Assembly (NCBI GenBank): GCA_025531455.1
Contig: JAMYHL010000113.1
Location: 35,059 to 99,058 of the forward strand
Direction: 5' to 3'
Origin: Apiotrichum sp. Y4204
Lineage: Eukaryota; Basidiomycota; Tremellomycetes; Trichosporonales; Trichosporonaceae
DNA: 64,000 nt
Part shown: piece by piece, positions 24,041-36,871 of the stretch
Layout: every line of letters begins with the position of its first letter
Numbering within the stretch: position 1 is the first letter of the stretch
Program-made: the position numbers and the translations under genes
The notes under the pieces: model-generated
The model's input: only the letters and a program-made list of their open reading frames with translations
The model's database searches: none
What the model was told of the DNA's origin: nothing

Positions 24041-27000
24041 CTAGATATAGTTATTGTTTTGGTAGCCGCCATACTGGTTGCCATGATTGCCATGGTTGCC
24101 GTGGTTGCCGGGATTACCACCGTAGGGCGGCGCGTTGTAGTGGTTGCTGTTTCGTGAGCCCTGGCGGTACACGTTTCCGCCCGGCATCATATCTTGAGGG
24201 TAGTGTCCCGAGGTCTGCGGCGTCGGGAAGACGGCGCTGTGGTTTTGTTGCTGCATGTGCGCAAACTGGTTGTACACGGGGGCACCACCACCGCCGCCGC
24301 CGCCGCCACCACCGTTTGCGCCGGCGCCAGCACCACCAAAGTTGTGCGTGCTCGCCGACGAGATACTCGCCCGGTCCGCTGCCACTGGGTAGTTGCCCCC
24401 ATCGTACCCGCTGTAGCCCCCATATCCACCATAGTCGTGGATCGATCCGCCGCCCATGCTCGTGCGGTGGTTGAGCGGCGCAGGTGGGAAGTAGTTGGGG
24501 TCCTGCGTATACACCGGGTTCAGGAGCGGGTTGTTGAGCAGCAATGTCGGCGTCAGCTCGTAGATATGCTGTCCTATGCCGCGCGTGCGCCGCGAGTCGT
24601 CCGTCCGCTTGCAGATATGTATGCGCGGCTCCTGCGACGTGACTTCGTCGCCCCAGCCCCTGTGATGTTAGTAAGGGTTCTTGTAGGCGCTGTTGGGTAC
24701 TCACTTTGGCCCTGGGCTGTCGTTGTACTGACGCGCCTGGCCGCCAGTGCCGTCCCACGTGCAGCGGATATCGCTGCCAGTGTAGATCTGGAGAAGCTTG
24801 GCGGAATCGATGTGGCGTATCTCGATAAACGACGGCGAGATGAGCAGAAGGTACGGCGGGTGGAAGGCGACGCTCTCGGGCTGGCCCTCCCATTCGATCG
24901 CCTGGATGGTGCGGTTGGGCTCGCCGTGTCTTCTGTTAGCGATGCTATATAACATCAACTCACCGGTCGACGTAGATGCCAAACGTGTCATAGCACAACA
25001 AGAACTCTGAATCGGTCGAGCGGAACATGGCGAGCGGCTTGGCGTTTTCGCACTGCCGCGCAAGCTCCGCAAGCATTGGCTTCTCGCGCACCTTGACGGG
25101 ATCGAAGATGGGGATTGCTCCGCCCTTGAGGTCCGTGAGATCCATGATCTCGAAGCCCTTTGCGCACACGATCGCGAGCTTGGCCTTGAGGAAGTGCACG
25201 TGCACGGCCTCGGTAGGAATGAAAAAGTCCTTGTACACCCGGAACCACTCCGAACGCGTGGACAACAGAGAGCCAAAGCCACGACGCTGGCGGTTGTCCT
25301 GCGGCTCGCGGTTGAGAATCGGCTCCAGAACGCGGAACACTGAGTCGAGCTGGTGTAAGCGGTGATAAGAACAGGAACACTCACTCCCTTGCGCTTCATG
25401 TACAGCACGAGTGTGCGTCCCGATATCTGGCCCACACAGAAGAAGACAATGTCACGCACACCACTAAGACGCTGTGGTGCGGAACGGACCTGCGGTGAGG
25501 CTGCCGTAGGCACCAGTGCCTCGAGGTGGTACGCGAGCAGACTCTTGTCTGCCAGCACAAGGAATATGCCAAACTCCTCGAGCACGGCAATTTGGGTGAC
25601 GCTTCGCACGTGCAGCACCTTGCGCAGCGACGACGGTGCGTGGCGCACACCAATCCATACGCCCTGCTCGCATCCGACAGCAACAAGCGAACGCCTGTCG
25701 GGCGTCACTGATAGTCAGCATGACGTTAACACCGCATGACTCACTGAATGGCACGGAACATGTCACACGGCCAGTGTAGTCGTCCGTGTTGGCAGGCACA
25801 CCATATCCAGGCGCCTGGTAGAAGGTGTCGAGACTCAGCGGCGTCATCTCGAACACCTTGCCAGCGTCATTGACCTCATCACGAAGGACCTTTGCGTGCC
25901 TGAGCTTTTCCTCCCACTCCGAGCGCGCGGCGGCCGAATCGGTCCAGAGGGTGTACTGTCCACTGAGCTGCCCCTGGCCGATAAAGCTGTAGGTGAAGGG
26001 GTAGACTGTACGTGAGTCGGACACGGTCGTTGCCTCCTCCTGGTTGCCACCACCACCGCCGCCGGCGCCACGGATCGTCTTCAGCAGACCGAGTGAGCGG
26101 TTCTGCGCCGGCTCGGTGAACGTGCCGAGCTTGAAGAGCTCGAGTGGGATCGGACGACGGTTTATAGTATACCGCAAGGGAGCGTCCTTGACCTTCGACT
26201 TTATCACCTTGACAAGAACAAAGTAGTTGTCGAATAGCAACAGGTGCAACTCCGACCAGGCACCAGAGATGGTACCTTCAGGCTGGCGGTACACCTTGCC
26301 CTTGTGGATGAGCTCGCGCATGGGGTTGAGCAGGTCGAGGTCCTTGACCGCGCGCTTGCCAAACTTGCCGCCGTCCAGAGTCGTCTTGAACTGCCACAAC
26401 TCGACCTTTGCCGTGTTGACCGCAACACCCTTCTGTCCTGCCTTGGCCAGGTTGTCGATGAGGTCAATAATCTGCGGGATACACTCAATGTCTGGGTGGT
26501 CGGGCGGGCCGACGGCCTTCTGCAGCTTGAGAATCTCCTTAAGCAGCAACGGATAACGGACAAGACGCGGGATGGGACGACTGATGTAGTGGTCAATGTC
26601 TTGGCGCTTCGAAATGGGATTCCGGCGGCATTCCTGGAGGAACGCTGCAAAGGCGGGGTTTCGCATCTTTTCCTCGAGGATCTTGGCCTTGGCAATGGGG
26701 TAGTGCGGCATGTACTCCAGGTACGCCTCGTGCCAGTTGAGCGCGGCATCAAGGACAATATCCGAGATCATGCCGAAGTGCGGGTGCTGCTCGATCTGGC
26801 GTTCCTGCAGGGCCTCCAGCAATCGCGAGTGCACTTCGATCAGGGAGCGGTAGTTGTGGAACGCGTCGTCGATGAAAATATCCAGCCGGGACCGGTCGAC
26901 AATGGGGTTGTCTGCGTTACGAAGCGGCTCGACGAACACGGTGTCTATTGCCTCGAGATCCGCCACGTAATCCATCTCGCCCTTGATCAGCTCCCAAATG

Positions 27001-30000
27001 ACCATCTGACGCTTGAGCTCCTTCTTCTCCATCACGCTGAGGACGCTGGCGGGTACAATTGACTCGTAAGCGAGGTCGGAATTCGGTCCACGGCCCTTGG
27101 AAGCCTGGAAAAGCTTGAGCTGGGCAATGTACGAGATGTTCTGAATGGACGAGAGCGACTCGTTGAGGAAGTCGTAGTCTGGGTCGTCGGCACTTGTCGC
27201 CTTGAGAATCTGCTCGAGCGCTGGGGGATACCGCTGCAAGTGCGTAGCCGGCCGCTTGAGAAGGTAGCGCAGATCGCCACGGCGGTCGCCGTTGTGCGAG
27301 ACGCGCTGCAGCCACGCCGCAAACCTGGAGTTTTCTTCCACTGTCGTTGTAAGCAGCTGGTCGGCGTGGGACAGATTGTCCATGTACTCGGGGTACAGGC
27401 TGCGGAAGTCGGTGGCGGCCTCGAGAAGGATATCGCCCACGGTGACGATGAGTGGCGACTGCTCACGCAGCCGGATAGCAAAGTTGTCGATAAGTCTGCG
27501 CGAGGCGCGCCGGATCTCGGTAACGTTCCCAAAGAGCTGCTGCACAAAGTGCTCGAGACGGTGGTAAGGCTCAATGACTGGCGGGTGGGCGGAGAGAAGC
27601 GGGGTGATAAAGACAGACTCGAGAGCACCGAGGTCAGCCTCGTACCGCTCCTCTTCGAGGATCGCTTGGCGTATGAGAGTCTGACGCGTGCGCTGCTGCT
27701 CAGTGAGCTCGGCTAGAATGACAGGGTCAACGTCCTCTGTCCAATCTGTCTCATTCTTCACCATCGGGGCGCGCGAGGACGCAGAGTCCTCCTCGACGTT
27801 CGTCAGAAAGGCGCTGGGCGGCGTCTTCCACGGACAGCGAGGGGCGTAACACCTCTTGTCCCCGGGGCAGCTGGGCGAGTAGCACTTTGTTGCCATGGTG
27901 AGCACACCACTCGGGAGTGGGACAGCAATAGGGCCCGTGCCGCCCTCCATCTCGTTCATAAAGTTGAAGACGACGTCGGATGAATCCCGGATCGGCTTGT
28001 CGTCCCAGTCCACCTCCATCACCCACAGCTGCGATTGCAGCGAACGTGCGGTGATGAGCGCAAAGCGGCGGTCCTGGGGATCCTCGCGCGTGAACGACGG
28101 GAGAAACGACTGTATGGTGGTCTGCAGGTTAGGCCATGGCACTGCACCGGTTCTTGCACTCTACTCACAACCAAGTCGCGGCCCGTAAAAGTGCCGACCC
28201 ATGTGATGCCGCCCTTGACATGGTGGCCACGGACCACCCGGTCACGGAGCTGCACGGCTGTTTCGCTGAGGAATGCAGGGTTGAAGAAGCGAATCTCGTT
28301 GACCTCTTCCTCAATGTCGTGGTCCTCGCTGGCAGAGTCCTCGTACTCGTCATACACGCCGTCCTCCTCGTAGTAGCCGTCCTGCTCCTGTGACTGGTGC
28401 AGGAGGAGCTTGGTCTGCACCCAGCGCGAGTTGGACTGCTCTGCCCATTCTGTATCAGGTGCGCCAGGATGGGACGAGGAGCCGGCCTGCATCCCCACAG
28501 GCGTGTCGTCATGAATGTGATGGTCGAGCATGAGCTGCGTGGGAGGTTCACTGTCCACTGTGTCTCCCCGTTGCAAAGGGCGCGTGGGTCCAGCGCGTGG
28601 CGTCGATGGGAATCCGTCAAAGGAGGAGGCCGAGACAGTGCGTGACCGGGTGTCGAAGACGTCGAGCTGGTCGCGATCGGGCGCCCCAGACTGTCCAGAA
28701 TTGGAACCATCGAAATGCGGGAGATACCCGTTGGAAGCAGAGGGGGTGCGGTCGCCGCTGCCGGATGGGTACGCGGCGGACACAAAGGGCCGCTGGGGAA
28801 CGGAGACGTGCGGCGGCTCGTCGCGCTCAGGTCGGTAGTCGTACTGTTGCGGCTGCGGCGGCGGCAGTGGCGGCTGGTATCGGTTTTGCTGAGGCGGCTG
28901 TGGCTTCTGGGCTGGCTCGTTCGGTGGGGCGGAAACCTGCTCCATGGGCGACGACTCTCGGTAGTCCGGAGACGGGTGACGGTGATCGAGCATGTCCTTG
29001 CGGTAACTATGCTGGCTGGACAGGGAGGTGTTAGGGGTAAGCGAGGGAGTCGTCTGGTTGGCAAAGAATGATTCTCCAGTGGCAGTGGTGTGCTGGGTCG
29101 AGGACGTGTAGCTGCGCTGCACGTCTGGCTGTTGGTCCTGCATGGCATGCTGTGCTGCCGAAGGAGGCGCGTTCGGCAGGGATCCGGGTGCAGGAGGCTC
29201 GTACGCAGGCGTAGGCCTCGGTGCTGAGGCAGGGGGCGCGTTGGCAGGGGTAAGGGCAACAGGCGAAGGAGTCATGTTGGGGGGGATGTTGGACGAGCCA
29301 TGCTCAGAGTACGAGTGGGGCGGGCGCGGGGGAACGACAGGTGGTGTAGGGAGTGCGCGCCGCCGCTGCGGCGTCGTCGGGGACGCGGGGAGGGGAGATG
29401 AGGGCTGGTTGAGGCCGCCGAGCGCAGCGCCAGGCGGCGGGAGGGCCGGCAGAGCGCGTCCGCCCGCGAGGGAGGCCCCACCACCGCGGGAATCGTGCGC
29501 CGACATCAATCGCTCCGGTTGCTGGGGTAGCCTACCGTGCACGGGCGTCTGCATGGTCATGGGGCTGTCGTACGTTGCCGGGGCGTTGGTGTGCAGCGAC
29601 GGGTTGTCAAAACTCGGCCGCGTGTCGTAGACTGGCGGCAAACTGTGGCTGTCGTACGCCGATGCGCTGCCGCTGGGGATGTGCTGCTGGTGGTGGTCGT
29701 ATGATTGTGCACGCGCAGTGTAACCTTGGTAGTTGTTGTCCTTGGGGAGGTTGACGGACGGGGATCTGGCGCGATCATACGAGCTGCGCGGCTGGGGCGG
29801 CGCCGTGGAGAGAGACTGGGTCGGGACCGACGCGGCGGGCTTATGGTGATGCATGTGCTGCTCGTAGCTGGAATGCCCTGTCTTGGGCGGGACCTGCGGG
29901 GGCTGGGATGGGAAGTATCCGGATGGCGAGGGGATGGGAGGCGACGAGGAGGGTGGCCCGCTCGACTTCATCCGGCCGGAGTGGGAGCGGTACGGCGGCG

Positions 30001-30220
30001 CGCCCATGTGCGGGTCACCTGCTCCCGGCGGCGGCCCATGCATTGGAGACGACGACGAGGATGCTGACGACTGGTGAGGATGGAGAGACGCCGAGGAAGA
30101 CGAGTAGCTGTGACTGGGAATCGACGGGTCCAGCGCGCCGGGTGGGAGCGTCGAGCCAAACTCGAAGCTGCGAATGTCGGCCAACGGCGAAGGAGTGCGG
30201 TCCGCCGGCGGCTGGTGCAT
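24041..30220 (-). CDS. Rho guanine-nucleotide exchange factor with tandem DH domains (ROM2-like)
   Basis: Activator of Rho GTPases, in fungi upstream of cell-wall integrity and polarity. 1993 aa from six exons: 28169-30220, 25745-28121, 25385-25707, 24964-25349, 24705-24929, 24041-24659; all junctions keep frame. Residues 1-~640 are disordered (Pro/Ser/Gln-rich). A DEP-like segment spans ~650-745 (FFNPAFLSETAVQLRDRVV), followed by the cysteine motif CYSPSCPGDKRCYAPRCPW seen in Rgf/Rom proteins. Two DH-like domains follow: ~830-1015 (EEERYEADLGAL ... LLKRPATHLQRYPP) and ~1055-1245 (GEMDYVADLEAI ... ISRPIPRLVRYPLLLKEIL). Then come a PH region and a C-terminal CNH domain, ending in a Gly/Asn-rich tail with GNH repeats. 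Known ROM2/Rgf proteins have one DH. The second copy keeps the canonical CR3 helix better, so the first may be regulatory. Confidence 0.9.
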
Positions 30221-32570
30221 GGTGGTGACTGTGCGCTGTGCGCTATGCGTGCGCCGTGGCCGAGGAAGCGGGTTGGATAGGGAAAGGGAAGAGACTGTCT
30301 GTCGGTTGCCTGTTGTTGATCTGTTTCGTGTCGTATCGAGTGCTGTGAGAGAGTGGAGATTAGAGAGAGAGAGAGATGAGAAGAGTGTGGAGAGGGAGTG
30401 CTTGGCACCAGGCGAGGGGGGTTCTGGAAGTTGATGACGATTACCCCCAACCGTGTTGTGCGCCCTTTCGAATGGGGGAATGGGAGGAAAAGGAGATGCG
30501 TAACGGAGGGACCGAGCGATGGGGAGTGAGTATAGGAGTCCGTCGGCGGAGACGACGACGACAACGACGACGATGATATGGATGGGGGAGAGAGACAGAC
30601 ACAGAGAGCTACAGAGAGAGAGAGGGAGAGACCGAACACGCTTTCCCAATACAAGTGAGTGGTGGTGGTAATCCCATACAACAGGGGTTCCGCTTCCCCC
30701 CAGGCCCAAAAAAAGGGTATCATATCATAAACACACCCAGTACCAATCTCCAGCTCTTCAGCACAGTTCACCCACCACTCCCGATGCATAGATTATAGAC
30801 TGTATTTTACCAGCATCGAACACCCCTCTTTGCCATCATTGTCGTCGTCGTCGCAGTCGTTATGGGTCAACGAGAGAGAGAGAGGTGTCAAGACTGTAAG
30901 ATGATGATTTCCTGATGCTGTGCCAATGCGCGACGCTCCGGGGTTGGTCCTGGTCCGTGTTCGGGGTCCCTTTCAGCTCCTCCTTTTGCTGCACCCTGGC
31001 TGTGGCGCATTCTTCAATCGACCCCACTTTTTTCTTTAAATCCTCAAACAAACTCTGCCGCACAGAATAAACTCTCTGGGGCTCAACACATGGAAGAGTC
31101 GATGGACATATGGACATACTCCTCGCCGTGAAGATCGAAAGCAGGGACACACAGCAAAGTGCGAGTGCGCGCGTGTGAGAGCCAATTGGTGCGCATTGGT
31201 GCGCGAGCTAGTGTGGAGATCTCACTTAGCACACCTCTGCGACAGCCGCCCGCATTCTAGTTGTTCAACTCTGGGCTCTGAAGTTGATGTTTAGCACAGA
31301 CAGTATTTGCCTGCCCCGGAAGAACGAAACGGGGAGAGAGTAAAAAGCATCCCCATTATGGATACAGGAGATGCAGGACAGGGCAAGCCGCACAGGATCC
31401 AACATTGACCTGCGACGTACGGAGTAGCTGTCTGCCCTCGACGACAAGGTTTTCTTCCATCGTTCCCGGAACTTCTGGCCGCCCAACCACCTACACCGCC
31501 TTGTCTCGCCTTGCCGGTCTAGATCTGGCCATGCCAGAGCATTATGCGAAATGCGACATATGCACTCGGCTCATCGTGAACGAGTGCGCAGTGCAGTGGG
31601 CACATTGCCATCCTGCATGTGCCGAGAGCGGCTGAGCTCCAGAGGTGATAGGAGCCAATGACACGCAGCAGATGCGGGGTCCTCGCCATACCCCGGCCCA
31701 AGGGAAGGGAGCCGTCTGATGCCGGCATCCGAGCCGCTGTCCGGTCGTGGAAGCGCGACGCTCGCCTAGATCCAGATCTCATCGGCGCGTGGCACTGTAG
31801 TCTGGACTGCGATCGCAGTAAAGGGGTCCAGAGGTGTGGGACACCTCCGTCTGTCGGCAAGGTCTGGAGGAAGAGGGAATCTAGAACAGGAGAAGACATG
31901 GAATCAGCGTGGCGTGTTCTGCGGAGAACAGGGTGTTGCAGCTGTGGAGCTGGTTGCAGAGCTGTGAGTACATGATCCAGATCTACTCATCTCGGGCAGA
32001 TGAGGGAGTGTGACCTATTGGTTAATCCCCCTCGTGTCTGGCGTAGCCGTGTCTGGAGACTTCAGATCCATGTCTCCGTCCGAGTTGCCGGTTCCGCCAG
32101 GTCCAAACTGTCAGATCTCTGGCTTCTCACTCTCCTGTACCTCGATCCCAATTGTCCCGCTCGTTCAATGTTGTCTGGCGCCAAAGCGAACTCGCATCTC
32201 CCATGTTCCATAGTTTTGGTCGAGCATCTCGAGATTGCCATCGTATGCAAGGATGGGCCTGATCGGCAGGGAGATCGAAAGAGGATCAGCAATGATCAGC
32301 AGCATCTGATCGGGCAGATCAGCACAGCACAGATCGCCGCCAGAAGCAGTCCAGAAGCGCGCAGATCGATCCCAGAAGCGCAGATCACGAGGGGCACAGG
32401 ACCTAGGCCTGCTTGCCCTCACGTGACTATCACGTGCTTATCGGAGGCCCCGATAAAGTTCTTCTGTCGCCACCCCCCGGTCGATGATCCCTTTGCGCAT
32501 TTCGTCAACATTTCGGATTCTCGAATTCTGACGTTTCTCGTCAACAATAACCCCCTCGCGCTCACTCCCA
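30221..32570. other. Divergent intergenic region RhoGEF-SMN
   Basis: 2.35 kb with no recognised gene. The frame running into the RhoGEF start extends to 30709 but is serine/histidine-rich leader sequence. The first 450 bp contain purine microsatellites. Around 32283-32400 there is a loose cluster of CAGATC and AGAAGCGC motifs. Promoters of both flanking genes must lie here. Confidence 0.5.
30339..30640. repeat. Purine microsatellites in the RhoGEF leader
   Basis: GAGAGAGAG runs near 30361-30375 and 30613-30625 and a GACGACGAC-type run near 30550-30570, all just upstream of the RhoGEF start codon. They are probably part of its 5' leader, where they read as C/T-rich on the coding strand. Confidence 0.6.
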
Positions 32571-33620
32571 ATGGAGGACCCCAAGCCCGGCAGCTCCATC
32601 TCCCTCCCACTCAGCACGTCGGGGTGGGACGACCGCGAGCTCGTGAACGCCTACGACGCGGCGCTCCTCGAGTTCCACGTGAGTTGCGCTTGCCGCGTGT
32701 CGCTGACGCCAGATCCACAATCCCGGACCGGGGAGCTGGCTCGACAAGGCCACGGCCGCGCTCGCAAAGGGACAGCCATTGCCCGGCGCAAATGATTTTG
32801 GGACAGAGTAAGTCGAGGCGCGGAGCGTGCGCAACTGGCGGAGAGGGGGAAGCTTGGCGGAGGAGAATACCATACTGATCCCAGCTGGTACGCAGCCGCG
32901 AAGCGCGTCGCGGACGCCGAGGCAGCGGCCGGACCGAAAAAGTATGCCGTTCCGCACCAGCCGCGGAAAAAGGCGCGCATTTCCCAAAGCAATCCGTACG
33001 CAACGGAGGCGGCCGAGGCGACAGAGTCGCCGCTGTCGCCCACATACGTGCCGGCATCCCCGGGCGCTGAGGACGTCGATGGTGATGGTGATGGCGAAGC
33101 TGTGGTCGAGGACGAGGCCAACGGCGATATCGATGTTGATCTTGATGGAGATGCTGAAGCTGAGGCCGAGGCAGATCTCGAAGGCGATGGCGAAGAATAC
33201 GAATACGACCCGATGCCAGAATGGGACGGACAAGTCAGCTATGCCCCCGGCCCCTCTGCTGGCCCCTCTGGCCCCTCTGGCCCGTCGTCCGGCCCCTCGG
33301 CCTCCTTCGGCGCATCTGATCCGTTCGTCTTCCCCCCGCCGAGCGGCGACTGGCCCGCGGCGGTGTCCCGCGACGCCGCACTGGGATACGCGCTGCACGC
33401 GCAGTACTGGGCCGGATACTGGATGGGCGTTGCGCGCGGCGCGGGGCGGGGCCAGCCCGGCACTGGGGCGGGAAAGAGGAAAAGAAAGGGGACAGTTGTG
33501 GTTGCGGGGAGCGGGGCGGGAAGTGGGAGTGGAGCGAGCGGGAGTGGGAGTGGGAATGGTGCACAACCTAGCGCACCGAGCTGGGCGCGCGGCAACGGCG
33601 TGAGTGGACTTCGGCGGTGA
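32571..33620 (+). CDS. SMN1: SMN (survival motor neuron) homologue
   Basis: Core of the SMN complex that assembles Sm rings on spliceosomal snRNAs. 312 aa from exons 32571-32678, 32713-32807 and 32885-33620. The N-terminus has the Gemin2-binding helix (GWDDRELVNAYDAALLEF), and the C-terminal region has the YG-box-like oligomerisation segment ALHAQYWAGYWMGVARG (glycine/tyrosine zipper) at residues ~235-255. Between them lie an acidic, low-complexity tract (GDGDGEAVVEDE, repeated D/E/A) and Pro/Ser-rich sequence. I see no clear Tudor domain, as in the fission yeast protein. After the YG box comes a Gly/Ser tail with a basic KRKRKG patch. The two short end motifs carry the identification. Confidence 0.85.
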
Positions 33621-34735
33621 TGACACAGACGACAGATATGGATGGTAGACGTGCATGCAGCATTACATCGTAGCGATGTTGGCCCGACTGACTACGCATT
33701 TCAGCTACCTGCACAGGTCCTACACGGGCGACGCGTGGCGACTGGGAATACCGGACACCTCCAGCTCGCTCCAGAACTGGAGCCCAGGCCTTTGTAAACG
33801 GCTGGAGGGGGGTTGCGCTCACTCCCAGCCCTTGCCCAGTTTCAGTCAATGAGGAACCCGTCCACTGGCCCACTAGTCCCAGCTAGTGCCTGTTCCGACG
33901 AGTGACGCCTTTCAAAGGATGAGGAGCATGGTGGGCATCTGGTGGCGAGCTCGCACATGCGCACATGCGGGCCTTGGGTTCCTGCGGTGAATTACTCTGC
34001 GACCTGCGACAGTCAGTTGGACGCGCGATAATATTGTTGTGTCAGTCTTGGCCTAGATGTTTTCGCCGTGACGACCTTCTGGATCAATCCAAGTGCCTTG
34101 TCACGCTCGGATGACTTGCCTCTTGAGACACGAGGCAGGAACGCCGCTCACAGCTCACAGCTCACAAGCTCACTACTTTACCCCTGATGTCAACACACGA
34201 GCTTCGGAACTCTAATACACGACGCGGCCGCCAACAGAACACCGCGGAGCCGATTCTAGACGTGGGGCACACTGGACTCGCTAGAGGGGCTGGTCTCTCA
34301 TCCATGACGGTGGGATTCGGAGTCAACGTCTTGCGGTGAACACGTCTTGCACCGACGCGCGCGCAATTCGTGCCGACTATCACGCCAGCTGCCTCAGCCA
34401 GACTCTCGACCGGAGCACATTGTGTGGCGCCGACAACACTCGCGCCGCTCGCTTGGCCCTATCCATGCCCGAGCTTCCTCTCCGACTCGACTCCAGGCCT
34501 TGCGTGGCATGCAACAGCACCACCCACAGCAGTCATCGTAATAAATGGTATACACGCTATGAAGCGAGAAGACTAGTGTGAAAGAAAAGAAATAATGTGA
34601 AGGCTATCATTGTCCACGGCGTAACCACTTCTGAGCTGCAACGGGATCTCTTTGCTCCCTTCTTCTAACGACTCATGATCATTTGCACTCCCCGTTGCCG
34701 TTCCCCACTTTTACTCTCCCTCGCTCCTCCACTCA
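33621..34735. other. Convergent gene-free spacer
   Basis: 1.1 kb between the 3' ends of the SMN homologue and the membrane-protein gene. No credible frame, RNA gene or repeat was recognised. Confidence 0.5.
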
Positions 34736-36871
34736 TCACCGCCTCGGCCCGCTGAACGAGCGCTCAAGGTCATTACGCTCGCCGGCCTCTGACGGACCGC
34801 CGCCGGTGCTCGCCCATTCGGGATTGTACGAGGGCGGAATGTCCTCGACAACAGTGTCCGGGTCTGGGTTGTGGACGACGGAACCGGCGTCCGAGTGGTG
34901 GTTGTAGACGTGGCGCAATGGACCACGGCCACTGTTGGCGCTCTGCCGCGCCATCTGTGCCTTGGTGAGCGCCACCGGGGGGAGGAGCGACTCGTGGCCA
35001 CCGGTGCCGAGGCCGGCGTAGCCAGCGGTGGTGATAGAATTGGTATCCGTCGAGTGATCACCATACGGGTCGCTGCCACCGTACGGGTCGCTGCTCGAGG
35101 TTGTGTACGCGGAAGTGTAGGGGGAGCTGGACGTCAGACATGTTAGAGTAAGGGCGCAATACGCACACTGGGGAGAAGCCATTCCGATTGCCCATGGCGA
35201 GAAGCGGGTCGTTCGAGTGCGAGCTGAGGTGACCACCACCACCCTGGAGAGTGAGGGGGGTCGGCTGAGGGCCGTAGATAGGCTCCTCGCCGTCTATGGT
35301 GCCGCGAAGAGGGTTCCTGGAGTGTGAGAAACTGCTTGGCCCGCACTTGTGTATGCCTCCACTCACGAAGTTGAAGCCTCCTGGCGCTTGCGGCGGCGGC
35401 AGAACATGAAAAGGAGGAGGCCGACGATAATCAGGCCGAGAACAACACCGACCACAATTCCTGCTATGGCGCCTCCGCTGATTCCCGATGACGAGTCGGA
35501 ACCTTTGGAGCTGCGCTGTCAGTGGTGAATTCTTGACAGACGGGTATCGCTGTGCCGTGGGTGATCACCAGTCACCGGCTTCCCAAGTAGTCGATCATTG
35601 TTGTGACCACAGCCTCACAGCCTTTACTCACTTGGGGACCTTGATAAACTTGAAAGCCGAGACGTCCGAGAACATGCTTCCATCGCTTTCCAGATGGGTG
35701 AACCTGACAGTGTACTGCTTGTTGGGATCCAAGTTGGTGAAGAACAGGATCTGGTCACGAGTAGTCCACGGGTTGAAGCTATTGCCGAGGAAGGTTTCAT
35801 TGCCGTTGGGAGGAGCCGGATGAACCTCAACCTTGTATTGACCATGGTCTATGTCAACAGATCCCATGACCTCGACAAGAGACGTCTTCGGTGGAACGGA
35901 CACCTCGGCGTACGCTCCGCTTGTGTTGGCGTATATACGCGGGTAGTCCGTGTCTGTCACGCCTGCCAATGGTGTCAGTGAGACTGACTAGGGGCCATGT
36001 CGCAGTCACTTACCACCGTTGCCAGTCCAGGCAGAGTCCGCGATGAAACCCTCGCTGCGAACATCGGAACTGATTTTACCATTGTCATAGGTGTTCAAGG
36101 TAACTATTTCCGCTTTAGAGGTGTCCGATCTGATGTCAGTCGTGAACCTAGAACACCAGACAAAACGAGGGGTCAGTGGAAGCTTGACATAAGAGGAGCA
36201 GGATGTCGATGGACACGAGTGTCACCGAACAAGAGTTCTCCGATTGGGAGACACAACACTGCAGTCCCCAAACTACTCGTCCCCGCCTGCGGCTGCCTTG
36301 TCTTCACGTCAAGACCGGGGTTCACATCGCGCCTTCATCAGGATTTAATGACTCACACATCAGAGGCAAAGTCATGCGCAAGGGTGATCGTGCTGACAGT
36401 GACAACACCTTGCTTCACCGTGAGTGTAGCGGTATGGGTCGTGTCCTTGAGCCCTGTCATGTTGCACTGAATCATGCCAGTGTTGCCGTTACACTGCGCA
36501 GGCTGTCCGTCGACAGTGAGCTCTGCCTCGCCGACAAAATTGGCGTTGTTCACGTTGTAGCCTTGGATACTGATACCCGTTCCAAGCCAGCTGACGGTGA
36601 GGCTCGCCCCCTTGGGTGCCCAGTGGTAGCTCTTGCCGAATCCAATGGTCCACGGTTTCCACGTCTGCCAGTTGTTCGCGGTGTATGTCACGTTCCACCC
36701 ATTGCGATTCACCGGTATGCTGTCAGAGCCGTAATCGGGGGCGGGGTTCCCAACAGGCGGGTTGTACGTGATGAGGGGTGATTGATCGTTCAGTTCCACA
36801 TTGTACGACGCTACCTGAGTCGCGACCGCTACGTGCGCCGCGATCAGCGCTGCAAGAAGAGCGGAGCGCAT
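34736..36871 (-). CDS. Type I single-pass membrane protein, function unknown
   Basis: 554 aa from six exons (36357-36871, 36014-36147, 35632-35962, 35367-35510, 35167-35316, 34736-35126), all frame-preserving. The N-terminus MRSALLAALIAAHVAVA is a signal peptide. The ectodomain (residues ~20-330) is rich in beta-strand-like segments, tryptophans and NxT/S glycosylation sites, with a SLTVSWLGTGISIQGY block that recalls jelly-roll ectodomains in other basidiomycete membrane proteins. One membrane segment follows (GAIAGIVVGVVLGLIIVGLL), then the stop-transfer FCRRRKRQ and a low-complexity cytosolic tail with PPSY-like and serine-rich motifs. I do not recognise a specific family. A cell-surface sensor or adhesion role fits the layout but is only inference. 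Confidence 0.85.
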
